Assembly (NCBI GenBank): GCA_041654095.1
Contig: JBAZED010000014.1
Span: forward strand, 1 to 24,159
DNA length: 24,159 nucleotides
Reading direction: 5' to 3'
Origin: UBA1424 sp041654095
GTDB taxonomy: Bacteria; Bacillota_I; Bacilli_A; RFN20; CAG-826
Shown here: positions 7,078 through 14,254 of the stretch, piece after piece
Layout: every line of letters starts with the position of its first letter
Position numbering within the stretch: position 1 is the first letter of the stretch
Position numbers and translations under genes: made by a program
The notes under the pieces: model-generated
The model's database searches: none
The model's input: the letters and a program-made list of their open reading frames with translations, nothing else
What the model was told of the DNA's origin: nothing

Positions 7078-7197
7078 TTAATTGGGTGTCGAGCGACGAT
7101 GATCTTTGATTTTGGTGCCATCGCTTTTGGTGTAGCCTTTGACGACGACGATCTTCTTGTGCTGTGTTTCATAGCAGCTGGATTTTGTTTTAGCCAT
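7078..7197 (-). CDS. 39-residue basic protein with a GYT-x-x-DGT motif
   Basis: A short frame runs from ATG 7197 to TAA 7078-7080. It is preceded by AGGAGGTGAT, a ten-base perfect complement to the 3' end of 16S rRNA, at 8-base spacing from the core: the strongest ribosome site in the window. The protein is basic and soluble, with MAKTKSSCYE at the start and a VVVKGYTKSDGTKIKDHRR stretch. The pattern hydrophobic-x-GYTxxDGTxhxxHxR recurs in many phage, mobile-element and nuclease-associated proteins, usually as a terminal piece; here it stands alone. It has its own promoter and terminator, and is divergent from the ATPase/TOPRIM pair. Function is unknown. A real gene is very likely, given the translation and transcription signals. 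Confidence 0.75.
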   Translation of the reverse strand: MAKTKSSCYETQHKKIVVVKGYTKSDGTKIKDHRRSTPN

Positions 7198-7201
7198 CGA
7201 T

Positions 7202-7211
7202 ATCACCTCCT
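7202..7211 (-). promoter_or_regulatory. Perfect Shine-Dalgarno site of the 39-residue gene
   Basis: The minus strand reads AGGAGGTGAT, pairing at all ten positions with the conserved 16S tail. It contrasts sharply with several neighbours that have no such site, and it fixes the start of the small gene at 7197. Confidence 0.8.
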
Positions 7212-7217
7212 GCTTGC

Positions 7218-7246
7218 AGTGTACATGTTATGTAGGTAATTTGCAA
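7218..7246 (-). promoter_or_regulatory. Candidate promoter of the 39-residue gene
   Basis: On the minus strand TTGCAA (7241-7246) and TACACT (7218-7223) are separated by exactly 17 bases. The predicted start falls at the beginning of the AGGAGG site, giving a leader of about 14 nt, the same layout as the ATPase promoter. A 5-bp dyad (TACAT-GTT-ATGTA, 7222-7234) overlaps the spacer and one base of the -10. Confidence 0.4.
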
Positions 7247-7248
7247 TC

Positions 7249-7271
7249 TTAGTGTAATCTTTTTACATTAA
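7249..7271. promoter_or_regulatory. Imperfect dyad between the divergent defence-module genes
   Basis: Arms TTAGTGTAA and TTACATTAA pair over nine positions (eight Watson-Crick, one G-T) around a 5-base centre. It lies between the two -35 boxes of the divergent promoters. It shares the TGTA/TACA core with the smaller dyad at 7222-7234, and AGTGTA occurs at both 7218 and 7251, 33 bases apart. This looks like an operator region, though no regulator gene is adjacent. Confidence 0.35.
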
Positions 7272-7273
7272 TG

Positions 7274-7315
7274 TTGTAGAAATATATACAAGCCCTTATA
7301 ATTTGGATAGGAGGG
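7274..7315 (+). promoter_or_regulatory. Promoter and ribosome site of the ATPase/TOPRIM operon
   Basis: TTGTAG (7274-7279), a 17-base spacer and a perfect TATAAT (7297-7302) form one of the best sigma-A promoters in the window. The start would be near 7309, where the AGGAGGG ribosome site begins, giving a leader of about 14 nt before ATG 7323. Confidence 0.65.
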
Positions 7316-7322
7316 TTTGGCA

Positions 7323-8441
7323 ATGCTAAAGCTTTTTAAAGTTCAAAACTTCAAGAATTTCAATAAGGAGTGCGTGGTCGATTTTACGAAGACGAGAGAA
7401 TACGAGTTTAATAAAAATTGCATTAAAGATGGTTTAGTTAACAAGGCTTTGCTTTACGGCGCAAACGGGAGCGGAAAGACGAATCTCGGCCTGGCGTTCG
7501 CCGATATCTCCGTCCATCTGTCCGACAACCGCCGCAACATGCGCCATTACGATTATTCGCTCAACGGCGATACGGCGATGACTTATATATCGTTTGAATA
7601 TGTTTTTGACTTCAAGGGCGAGGAAGTCATTTACCGTTATAAGAAAAGTGAAATTATGGAGTTACTCGAAGAGCAGATCATGCAGAAGGGCGAGGTCGTC
7701 TTTGAATATGACTATAAAACAAATAAATTTAACAGCACCTTGCCGGAGATAGAAAACTTCAATACCAGTCTGCTCATTGGGAGAAATCTTAGTAATTCAG
7801 TTATTAAAACCATTTATGGTTATTCGAGCACTCTCCCAGATAATTCGCCGATTAAAAACATCTACGAGTTCGCCAATAACATTCTGTGGTTCCGATCGGT
7901 CGTTGAAGGTATCCAATTCATGGGTAGTATTAGTCAAGGTGAAAATATTGAACAATTCATCATCGGCCTCGGCGAAAAAGGTATCAAAGAATTTTCTGCA
8001 TTTTTAAGCGAATGTGGGCTTCAATATCAAAAGCTTGAAGTACAAACCATTGGGCAATCACAGCACATCGTCGCTTCTTTTAAGAACAAAAAATATCCCT
8101 TGGTCAGCCTGGCATCTACGGGAACCAAGGCCTTGTGGGTCTTCTACTATTGGATGAAGAGATGCGAAAACAACATTTCCTTTTTATACCTCGATGAATT
8201 CGATGCTTTTTACCACACCAAACTAGCGAAAAAAATCCTCGAGATGGTCCTTCATAACGAAAATTATCAAGCCATCGTCACGACTCATAATTCGTATTTG
8301 GCTGACAATTCCATCCTGCGGCCCGATTGCTACTGGATTCTCAAAGAGGGCGAAGTCAAGAGTTTTGCCGATCGGACTTCAAAGACAATCAGGGAAAGCC
8401 ACAATCTCGAAAAAATGCTGATGAGCAATGAATTTGAATGA
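7323..8441 (+). CDS. AAA15-type (ABC/RecF-like) ATPase of a two-gene defence module
   Basis: A 372-residue ATPase of the AAA_15/AAA_21 (RloA/AbiLi/AriA-like) group. The N-terminus (LFKVQNFKNF) is typical of RecF/OLD-like ATPases. Walker A is GANGSGKT (residues 46-53). An ABC-like signature SLASTGTKALW lies near 262-272. Walker B is FLYLDEFDAF with Asp291/Glu292, and the switch His is in TTHN (His322). In known systems such ATPases form the sensing scaffold that holds back a nuclease partner until phage infection. I chose ATG 7323 over TTG 7317 because AGGAGGG lies seven bases before it. The stop overlaps the next gene as ATGA. Codon use looks more AT-rich than its neighbours (by eye), which fits recent transfer. 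The defence role is inferred from architecture. Confidence 0.88.
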   Translation: MLKLFKVQNFKNFNKECVVDFTKTREYEFNKNCIKDGLVNKALLYGANGSGKTNLGLAFADISVHLSDNRRNMRHYDYSLNGDTAMTYISFEYVFDFKGEEVIYRYKKSEIMELLEEQIMQKGEVVFEYDYKTNKFNSTLPEIENFNTSLLIGRNLSNSVIKTIYGYSSTLPDNSPIKNIYEFANNILWFRSVVEGIQFMGSISQGENIEQFIIGLGEKGIKEFSAFLSECGLQYQKLEVQTIGQSQHIVASFKNKKYPLVSLASTGTKALWVFYYWMKRCENNISFLYLDEFDAFYHTKLAKKILEMVLHNENYQAIVTTHNSYLADNSILRPDCYWILKEGEVKSFADRTSKTIRESHNLEKMLMSNEFE

Positions 8442-9199
8442 GCAGTAAACGCGTTTTATTCGTCGCCGAGGGCAAGACCGACATTAAAATAATCATCGGC
8501 CTTTATCAAAAAGTCTTGGGGCTGCTCGATGAAGAAATCACCACTTTTAGGTATAAGACAAATATTTATGTGCTTTACGATGATATCATAGAAAATCCTG
8601 ACGCGACTTTTCTGTCGCTTCTCTGGGAAAAAGATAAGAGTCAATTTCCCGATGATATAATCAAACCAGATGATACCTTTTCATCCGTTTATCTCATTTT
8701 TGACTTCGAGCCACAAGATCCTCTTTTCAGCCTTATGAAATGCCAATTTCTAATTAATTATTTCGCTGATGAAACGCGAAATGGAAAATTATACTACAAC
8801 TATCCGATGTTAGAGAGCATCTATGATTTTACTTCGCTGAATTTCCGATACTTCGAAAATCGGCTCATACCCTCAGCAAAATGCAATAGCGACACCTACA
8901 AAGCTTATGTTCACACCACTTCAAAGCTGTCAAAAAACGGCCACATTCCCACTAAGTTAGGAAATCAAATCATCTATGCGGTAATTCTTCTTCATATGCG
9001 AAAACATGATTGTTTGGCAAAGCGGACATATAATCCGCGTTGGCCTCAGCCAAGTTCGCAGGAACAAATTTTAAAAGCCCAAAAGAAGTGTATGAAAAAT
9101 GATGAAGTATCAATTATCAACACATCGGTGTTATTAATACCTGATTACAGTATTGATGCACTGAACGCACTAAAATTGATTACTTATTTGACTAGATAA
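8438..9199 (+). CDS. TOPRIM/RloB-like putative nuclease, partner of the ATPase
   Basis: A 253-residue protein starting with RVLFVAEGKTD, the TOPRIM-type first strand with Glu11. A second acidic motif, VYLIFDFEPQDP, gives Asp89 and Glu91 (the usual DxD, here DxE). NYPMLES with Glu126 corresponds in position to the conserved Glu-containing segment of RloB and DUF4435 (AriB) proteins. The likely role is a metal-dependent nuclease effector released by the upstream ATPase, as in PARIS or AbiL. The start overlaps the ATPase stop by four bases, ensuring co-translation. The 3' end overlaps the convergent gene by 16 bases. The C-terminal half (about 150-253) matches nothing I recognise. It could instead be a related non-nucleolytic effector. 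Confidence 0.72.
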   Translation: MSSKRVLFVAEGKTDIKIIIGLYQKVLGLLDEEITTFRYKTNIYVLYDDIIENPDATFLSLLWEKDKSQFPDDIIKPDDTFSSVYLIFDFEPQDPLFSLMKCQFLINYFADETRNGKLYYNYPMLESIYDFTSLNFRYFENRLIPSAKCNSDTYKAYVHTTSKLSKNGHIPTKLGNQIIYAVILLHMRKHDCLAKRTYNPRWPQPSSQEQILKAQKKCMKNDEVSIINTSVLLIPDYSIDALNALKLITYLTR

Positions 9200-10173
9200 A
9201 TAAAATCGGATATAGCAGATAAGTCATCTTTATAACTGCGCGTCGCTTTGGGATTAAACGGTTTCTCTAATGGCAAAACCATTAAAATGTCGTCATACCC
9301 AGCACAGACAAAAGTCTTGCCCTTTTGAATGGCGATAGCGACATCGATTAAAATGTCGTCCGTCTCGATCTTCCGCAAGGCGACTTGGACTTTTTTGTTG
9401 ACGAATTTAAGAGCGTCTCTGCTATTGGAGTAAATGCCCATTGTACCATCGTCGCTGACGACGGTTAGATCGGCGACATTCGTCGGCGGTAAGGACTTGG
9501 CATTACCTTTGAGGTAGATGACGATCGGTTCTTCGCCGTCATAGCTGTTCTCGGCCATGAAGTATTTGCCGACGAAAACCGGGACGAGCTGCTTGGCGCC
9601 TTTGGTCTGACCAGCGGCGTCGCACACCGAAATCGGCATGCCATCATATTTATAAGTCGTCAGGTTACGGCTTCCGACTTGGATGACGTCTTTATAGATA
9701 TTGTTTTCCGTGAACTGAACCGGTTCGATCTTGCCTTCGACATTGAAGTTCACTTCCGTGTACTTCTCACCCTCAAAGACGAATTCGGTCGTGTTTTTAT
9801 AGAAGATTTCAAAGTATGTTTTCATCTTCCCGTTCAAGTAGCGCCGGATGAAGAAGTTATACGCCAAGATCATGGCGAGGGAAACACCGATGGCGATAAT
9901 CGCCAAATACGTCTTAATCGGCAAGAGGACGAGCCAGCCGACGACGATTAAGGCCAAGGCTCCAAACGAGACGAGCCACTTCACGTAATTTTGAAGTTTG
10001 TATTGCTTTAAAAAGATGGTGCGGGCCGCTTCGATGTTCTTGAGGTTATCGGTCTCGTATTCGATGGGTTCGGGTTCCGGTGTCGGCGGAATTTCCTCGA
10101 TAATCGGTTCCGGAGCCTTTTCTTCTGAGGGCTTTTCCTCGACGGCATCTAATTGTTTATTTTCTTCGTTCAT
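9184..10173 (-). CDS. Two-helix membrane protein resembling DUF3137
   Basis: About 329 residues. The N-terminal 45 or so are acidic and Pro/Glu-rich (likely disordered). An amphipathic stretch follows, then two close membrane helices (about residues 67-105), and a soluble C-terminal domain of about 220 residues. Order and size resemble DUF3137 proteins, whose function is unknown; the C-terminal pattern, an Ile-rich strand (IAIQKGKTFVCAGYDD) then a LEKPF segment, also fits. This match is tentative. I chose ATG 10173 over GTG 10188 because GGAG lies six bases upstream of it. The gene converges on the TOPRIM-like gene with a 16-base overlap. Confidence 0.75.
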   Translation of the reverse strand: MNEENKQLDAVEEKPSEEKAPEPIIEEIPPTPEPEPIEYETDNLKNIEAARTIFLKQYKLQNYVKWLVSFGALALIVVGWLVLLPIKTYLAIIAIGVSLAMILAYNFFIRRYLNGKMKTYFEIFYKNTTEFVFEGEKYTEVNFNVEGKIEPVQFTENNIYKDVIQVGSRNLTTYKYDGMPISVCDAAGQTKGAKQLVPVFVGKYFMAENSYDGEEPIVIYLKGNAKSLPPTNVADLTVVSDDGTMGIYSNSRDALKFVNKKVQVALRKIETDDILIDVAIAIQKGKTFVCAGYDDILMVLPLEKPFNPKATRSYKDDLSAISDFIYLVK

Positions 10174-10261
10174 AACGTTCTCCAGCACTTATCAAACATA
10201 AAGTTTGCAGCGAATACAATATATCATAATCACCGGTTAACGAGTAAAGAAAAGGTTTTGT

Positions 10262-11218
10262 TTAAGACTCTAAGCGCTGGTTGAGGAGGCGGTCGGCCCG
10301 GATCAGCGGGTCGTAAAGAGCGACTAAGACGACGAGGACGATGCCGGCACTCGGCAAAATATAACTGATGTTATATAAGAGCGAGGCCCAGAAAGTGTAT
10401 TGGTAATATATAATTCCCGAAAGCGTCGCGGCCAAGAGTCGGCCGACGATCGAGATGAAGATGCCGAGGATTAAGAAGAGCATGCCCTTAACATTGAATT
10501 TCGTGATGTTGGGATTGAAGATGAGCGGGGAGAAAATGCCGAGCAAAGCTAGCGAGCCATACCCAAGCAAATAATCAAATGGGTAATAGACTAGTCCCCA
10601 GCCGTCGAGAACGCAAGTCGCAAAACCGTAGACGATGCCGCAGCCGATGAACCCTTTAATCGGCCCTTGGCGGAGGGCGAGAATCAAAAGGGGTACCATC
10701 GTCAGGCCAATCGATCCCCCGGCCGCGCCAATTCGAATTTTGAGACCCGGTAAGTCAAAGACGACTGCTAAGCTGACGAGCATCGCCATCTCGACGATTT
10801 GATAGGTGGTAAAGGCGTGTTTAGCATTAGCTAAAATAAGAGCTAAAAGGGCGGCCATAAACGAAAACATGATCGAGGCCACATGGCTCGTTTTAATTAG
10901 GCTGAGGGCTAAATCACCGTTGACGAAACCGGCAAAATCGGGGAGCATGATCAAAGCGAAACCCGCTAAGAGAAAGAGAAGCGTGGCAATCGATTCCGAG
11001 TATTTGAGCTTGAGCAATAGAAGCGTGGAGCCGATGGCCGGCAATAGGAAGGTCAAGAAACTGAAGATATCGAAATTGGCAACTCCAAATCCGAGGATGA
11101 TTTGGACACCGACAAAGGCTTGATCAGCATCGGCGTAGAGCGGAAGAAAGAAAAAGAGAGCGATTAGGTAGCCCGAGCCGATTGCGACATAGCGAATGAT
11201 ATTTACTGTTTTATCCAT
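10262..11218 (-). CDS. ThiT-fold ECF-type membrane protein with extra N-terminal half
   Basis: From ATG 11218 the protein has 318 residues. The C-terminal half (about 139-318) matches the YuaJ/ThiT thiamine S-component pattern: AMLVSLAVVFDLPG, then GGSIGLTMVPLLILALRQGPIKGFIGC, later helices, and GRLLAATLSGIIYY. S-components bind a vitamin and dock on a shared EcfT/ATPase module, absent from this window. The N-terminal half adds about four membrane helices not found in ordinary ThiT (about 180-200 residues). By eye, the Glu, His and Trp that hold thiamine in L. lactis ThiT are replaced by Gly, Ala and Tyr, so the substrate may differ. A longer frame to 11335 would overlap ung and lacks a ribosome site. 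No TPP riboswitch fits in the 40-base gap upstream. Confidence 0.72.
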   Translation of the reverse strand: MDKTVNIIRYVAIGSGYLIALFFFLPLYADADQAFVGVQIILGFGVANFDIFSFLTFLLPAIGSTLLLLKLKYSESIATLLFLLAGFALIMLPDFAGFVNGDLALSLIKTSHVASIMFSFMAALLALILANAKHAFTTYQIVEMAMLVSLAVVFDLPGLKIRIGAAGGSIGLTMVPLLILALRQGPIKGFIGCGIVYGFATCVLDGWGLVYYPFDYLLGYGSLALLGIFSPLIFNPNITKFNVKGMLFLILGIFISIVGRLLAATLSGIIYYQYTFWASLLYNISYILPSAGIVLVVLVALYDPLIRADRLLNQRLES

Positions 11219-11258
11219 ATGGATTTCCGTTCTAACATCCCTGTAAAGTATATGTCGT

Positions 11259-11912
11259 TTAATTATTCCAGACAATCGCATCGACACCATGGCGAGTGAG
11301 AATGTCGTTTGCCTTTGAGAAGTGGCGGTTGCCAAACCAGCCCCCGCGATTCGCGCTCAACGGCGAAGGGTGGACGGAAGTTAAGATATGATGGCTGGGA
11401 TTCAAAATCTTTTTGGCGTATTTTTTTGCAAATCCGCCCCACAGCAGAAAAACGATCGGCTGAGAAAGGGCGTCAATGTAATCGAGGACGTCGTCCATGA
11501 ATGACTCATACTCTGGCAAGCGATGCGACAAGGCTTCGCTTTGGCGAACCGTCAAATAAGCGTTGAGGAGCAAGACGCCTTGCTTGGCAAGGTAAGTCAA
11601 ATCGCCGTTGTTCTTCATCTTGACGCCGAGGTCGCTTTCGATCTCTTTGTAGATGTTGATCAGACTCGGCGGAAGGGGCGTCGAAGAGGGAACGGAAAAA
11701 GAGAGGCCCATCGCCTGATTCGGTTCGTGGTAAGGATCTTGGCCGATGATCACGACATTGATCTTATCGGGGGCCGTCAAATTAAAGGCGTTGAAGACGA
11801 GGTGCCGAGGCGGGTAGACGATTCCTCTGGCGTATTCCTCATCCAAAAAAGTCTTTAGCTTTTGGGCGTATTCTTTAGCGGCGACTTCTTTAAAAAAAGG
11901 TTCCCAGCTCAT
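11259..11912 (-). CDS. ung: Uracil-DNA glycosylase, family 1
   Basis: The enzyme removes uracil from DNA to start base excision repair. The catalytic water-activating motif is GQDPYH with its Asp, and the second motif is HPSPLSANRGGWFG. In between lie FVFLLWGG-like (FLLWGGFAKKYAKKI) and LLLNAYLTVR. I chose ATG 11912 (MSWEPFF, 217 residues) over ATG 11933 because it aligns with the S. aureus Ung start (MEWSQIF, about 218 residues) and has GGGAAAG about nine bases upstream. A perfect -10 box (TATAAT, minus strand 11937-11942) puts the transcript start near 11930, downstream of the 11933 ATG. If the alternative TGCTAATAT at 11940-11948 is used, a leaderless start at 11933 is possible. Confidence 0.95.
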   Translation of the reverse strand: MSWEPFFKEVAAKEYAQKLKTFLDEEYARGIVYPPRHLVFNAFNLTAPDKINVVIIGQDPYHEPNQAMGLSFSVPSSTPLPPSLINIYKEIESDLGVKMKNNGDLTYLAKQGVLLLNAYLTVRQSEALSHRLPEYESFMDDVLDYIDALSQPIVFLLWGGFAKKYAKKILNPSHHILTSVHPSPLSANRGGWFGNRHFSKANDILTRHGVDAIVWNN

Positions 11913-11936
11913 GGTTATTTGCTTTCCCAACATTTT

Positions 11937-11948
11937 ATTATATTAGCA
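11937..11948 (-). promoter_or_regulatory. Promoter -10 region of ung
   Basis: The minus strand contains TATAAT at 11937-11942 and, overlapping, the extended form TGCTAATAT at 11940-11948. The two registers predict transcript starts near 11930 and 11933 respectively, which decides between a start at 11912 and a leaderless start at 11933. Confidence 0.45.
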
Positions 11949-11961
11949 TATTGATACAATG

Positions 11962-11967
11962 TATAAT
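11962..11967 (+). promoter_or_regulatory. Promoter -10 box of the first glycosyltransferase gene
   Basis: A perfect TATAAT lies 17 bases before ATG 11985. The predicted start near 11974 coincides with an AGGA (11974-11977) seven bases from the ATG, so the leader is about 10 nt but still carries a ribosome site. The -35 is poor. Confidence 0.5.
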
Positions 11968-11984
11968 TAACATAGGATTTTGTC

Positions 11985-13085
11985 ATGCACGTCTTATTCA
12001 TCTTCAACCACCCCGCTCCTTACAAAGTAAGGCTCTTCAACGAACTGAGCGAGGAAATCGAAGTCACCGCCCTATTTGAGCGCCTCAAAAACGGCGACCG
12101 CGACCCCCGCTTTTACACCGGCGAAAAAAACAAATTTCACATCGCCCGCATCAGAGGCATCAATCTCGGATGCGAAAACCATCTTTCGAATGGCATTGCT
12201 AAACACCTTCAAAATCATCGATATGATTTAATCGTCATGAACGGTTGGCATACCTTCAGCGAGATGGCCGCGCTCCGCTACTTAAAAAAGCACAATATTC
12301 CATATCTCTTCTACATCAACGGCGGCATCATCCGCGCTAAAGAACCGCGGTTTATGAGGAAGATCAAAACGAAGTACATCGGTGGCGCGAGCCTCTATTT
12401 TTCGCCTGACGAAAACTCTAACCGCTACTTAGCGTATTACGGAGCGGATCTCGACAAAATCGTCAACTACCCCTACTCGACCATCTATGAAAATGAGATT
12501 TTGACTCTACCTGTGGATGCCGCGACCAAACAATCGCTCCGCCAGGAACTGGGCGTCGCCTCCGACAAGCTCTTTGTTTCATGCGGTCAGTTCATTCTGC
12601 GCAAGAATTACGAACGGCTCATTAGCTACTGGAAAACGCAGCCAGCCAATTATCGCTTAGCCATTATCGGCGGCGGCAAAGAAAAGAATAAATACCAGAA
12701 ACTTATCAAAGATAACAATCTCCAAAACGTGACGCTCATCGATTTCGTCCCCCGAGAAAAATTGTTTAAATATCTACAAGCTGCTGACGCATATATCTTC
12801 CCGAGCAAAGAAGATATTTACGGACACGTCATCAACGAGGCTCTATCGCAAGGCCTCCCCGTCATTTCAAATAACAAGGTCAACTCCGCCCTCAGGTTAA
12901 TTGATAACGGCGTGAACGGATATGTCATCGACATCGAAAAGGACGAAGAGATCAGCAATGCAATCAACAATGTTTTGAAAAATATGAATATGCCTGGGGA
13001 AGCTTTGAAGACCGCTCGTCAAAACACGATTGAAAGAATGGCTCGCGTCCATATCGATAACTTTAAGAAATGGATGAACAAATAA
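11985..13085 (+). CDS. Glycosyltransferase family 4
   Basis: A 366-residue GT-B fold enzyme. The N-terminal Rossmann-like domain begins HVLFIFNHPAPYKVRLF. The C-terminal domain opens with a CGQFILRKNYERLI segment and continues with IIGGGKEKNKY, then the sugar-nucleotide motif YIFPSKEDIYGHVINEALSQGLPVI, which contains the acidic-x7-Glu pair of GT4 enzymes. It should move a sugar from a nucleotide donor to a lipid-linked acceptor on the inner membrane face, for surface polysaccharide. Donor and linkage cannot be told. It is first in a two-gene operon with the next glycosyltransferase and is divergent from ung. Confidence 0.9.
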   Translation: MHVLFIFNHPAPYKVRLFNELSEEIEVTALFERLKNGDRDPRFYTGEKNKFHIARIRGINLGCENHLSNGIAKHLQNHRYDLIVMNGWHTFSEMAALRYLKKHNIPYLFYINGGIIRAKEPRFMRKIKTKYIGGASLYFSPDENSNRYLAYYGADLDKIVNYPYSTIYENEILTLPVDAATKQSLRQELGVASDKLFVSCGQFILRKNYERLISYWKTQPANYRLAIIGGGKEKNKYQKLIKDNNLQNVTLIDFVPREKLFKYLQAADAYIFPSKEDIYGHVINEALSQGLPVISNNKVNSALRLIDNGVNGYVIDIEKDEEISNAINNVLKNMNMPGEALKTARQNTIERMARVHIDNFKKWMNK

Positions 13086-14254
13086 TGACAATCATCTATG
13101 CCTCTGGAGCGATGGAAGATGGAGATTTTAACGATTGCCAAAAACGCGCGACTTATCATCTGAATCCCAGCAATCAAAATTTTCATTACCGCTTCCTCAA
13201 AGCTTTGAGTACAAAAACAAAAGTCGAAGCTTTGACACTGCGCCCTTTTTCTCAAGGCTTATTTAAAGAATCAGAAATAACACTGGATCACGCCCAAGAC
13301 GAAAAGATATCGTTTACTTACCTACCCGATAAAATCGGGCGTTTCTATCGATATTTTTCGCGTCATCACAAGTTGGTAAAGCTCATCTCTCAGGATATCA
13401 AAAAGGCTGGTAAAGATGTCATCATCCTCGTTGATTCCATGAAGTTTGCATTAGCAAAAGCGGCGATTCGCGCCGCTAAGAAAAACAAAGTCAAGATTTT
13501 TGGAATCATCACCGATAATCCCGCTATGCTATCTAACGAATCGCGCCTCTATGCGATGTCGATTAAATCGCTTTATTCAAAATATGATGGCTTTATCGCC
13601 CTCACAAACGGCCTTGATAAATTAGCGAATAAAAAAAACAAACCAGCTTATATTTTTCACGGCTTTGCGGAAGCGATCACCCCTCAAAAAAACCTTGAAA
13701 GTAAACCATATTTCTTCTGCTGCGGAGCCCTGTACGAACGCTACGGTATTTTGAATCTAATCGAAGCTTTTCACCAAGTCAAAACCGATAACGAACTCCT
13801 GATCGCCGGACACGGCCCTCTTATCGAGACGATCGAAGCGATCTCCAAAGACGACCCGCGCATCCGCTATCTCGGACTGTTGTCTCGCGAAGAGATACAT
13901 CGATATGAACAAAACGCTGATCTCAATATCAACCCTCGCATTTACGATGCCGAACTAGATAAGTATTCAGTTCCGAGCAAAGTCTTGGAATACCTCGCCA
14001 GCGGCACGCCCCTTCTCTCGACGATGCACACCACCCTTCACGATGAATTTTGCGGCGAAGCCATCTGGGTTAAAGACGGTTCGGTCGGCGAGCTTCGCAA
14101 AGCGATGGAATTATTCCTTCAGATAAAAACCGAGGATATGAAGAAAAAAGCCCTCCTCGCCAAAGAGAAGGTCCTCGCTCATTATGGCCTTGAAATCCAA
14201 GGTCAAAAAATCTACGAATTCTTAACAGCCAACAGCTCTTTTTCTAAAAGCTGA
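13085..14254 (+). CDS. Glycosyltransferase, GT4-like
   Basis: A GT-B-type protein of 389 residues. The N-terminal domain begins TIIYASGAMEDGDF. The donor domain contains YFFCCGALYERYGILNLIEAF, LLIAGHGPLIETI and PSKVLEYLASGTPLLST, the usual GT4 sugar-nucleotide region. It probably extends the same polysaccharide as the preceding enzyme. I chose ATG 13085, whose first base is the last base of the upstream stop (TAATG), because the following residues are the natural first strand; an ATG at 13070 in the same frame would overlap by 16 bases. Its 3' end overlaps the convergent glycosyltransferase by 43 bases. Confidence 0.87.
   Translation: MTIIYASGAMEDGDFNDCQKRATYHLNPSNQNFHYRFLKALSTKTKVEALTLRPFSQGLFKESEITLDHAQDEKISFTYLPDKIGRFYRYFSRHHKLVKLISQDIKKAGKDVIILVDSMKFALAKAAIRAAKKNKVKIFGIITDNPAMLSNESRLYAMSIKSLYSKYDGFIALTNGLDKLANKKNKPAYIFHGFAEAITPQKNLESKPYFFCCGALYERYGILNLIEAFHQVKTDNELLIAGHGPLIETIEAISKDDPRIRYLGLLSREEIHRYEQNADLNINPRIYDAELDKYSVPSKVLEYLASGTPLLSTMHTTLHDEFCGEAIWVKDGSVGELRKAMELFLQIKTEDMKKKALLAKEKVLAHYGLEIQGQKIYEFLTANSSFSKS

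Noticed and set aside
7000..9300. Insertion-element boundaries around the defence pair
   Set aside because: No transposase, terminal inverted repeats, target-site duplication or attachment-like direct repeat was visible; transfer is suggested only by gene content and apparent base composition.
10806..11123. 105-codon frame antisense to the ThiT-fold gene
   Set aside because: It is basic, low-complexity and mirrors the hydrophobic codons of the real gene; no start signals.
11219..11258. TPP riboswitch before the ThiT-fold gene
   Set aside because: Only 40 bases separate it from ung and no thi-box sequence is present.
11523..11858. 111-codon open frame antisense to ung
   Set aside because: It lies wholly inside a confident ung gene and has no ribosome site or recognisable motif.
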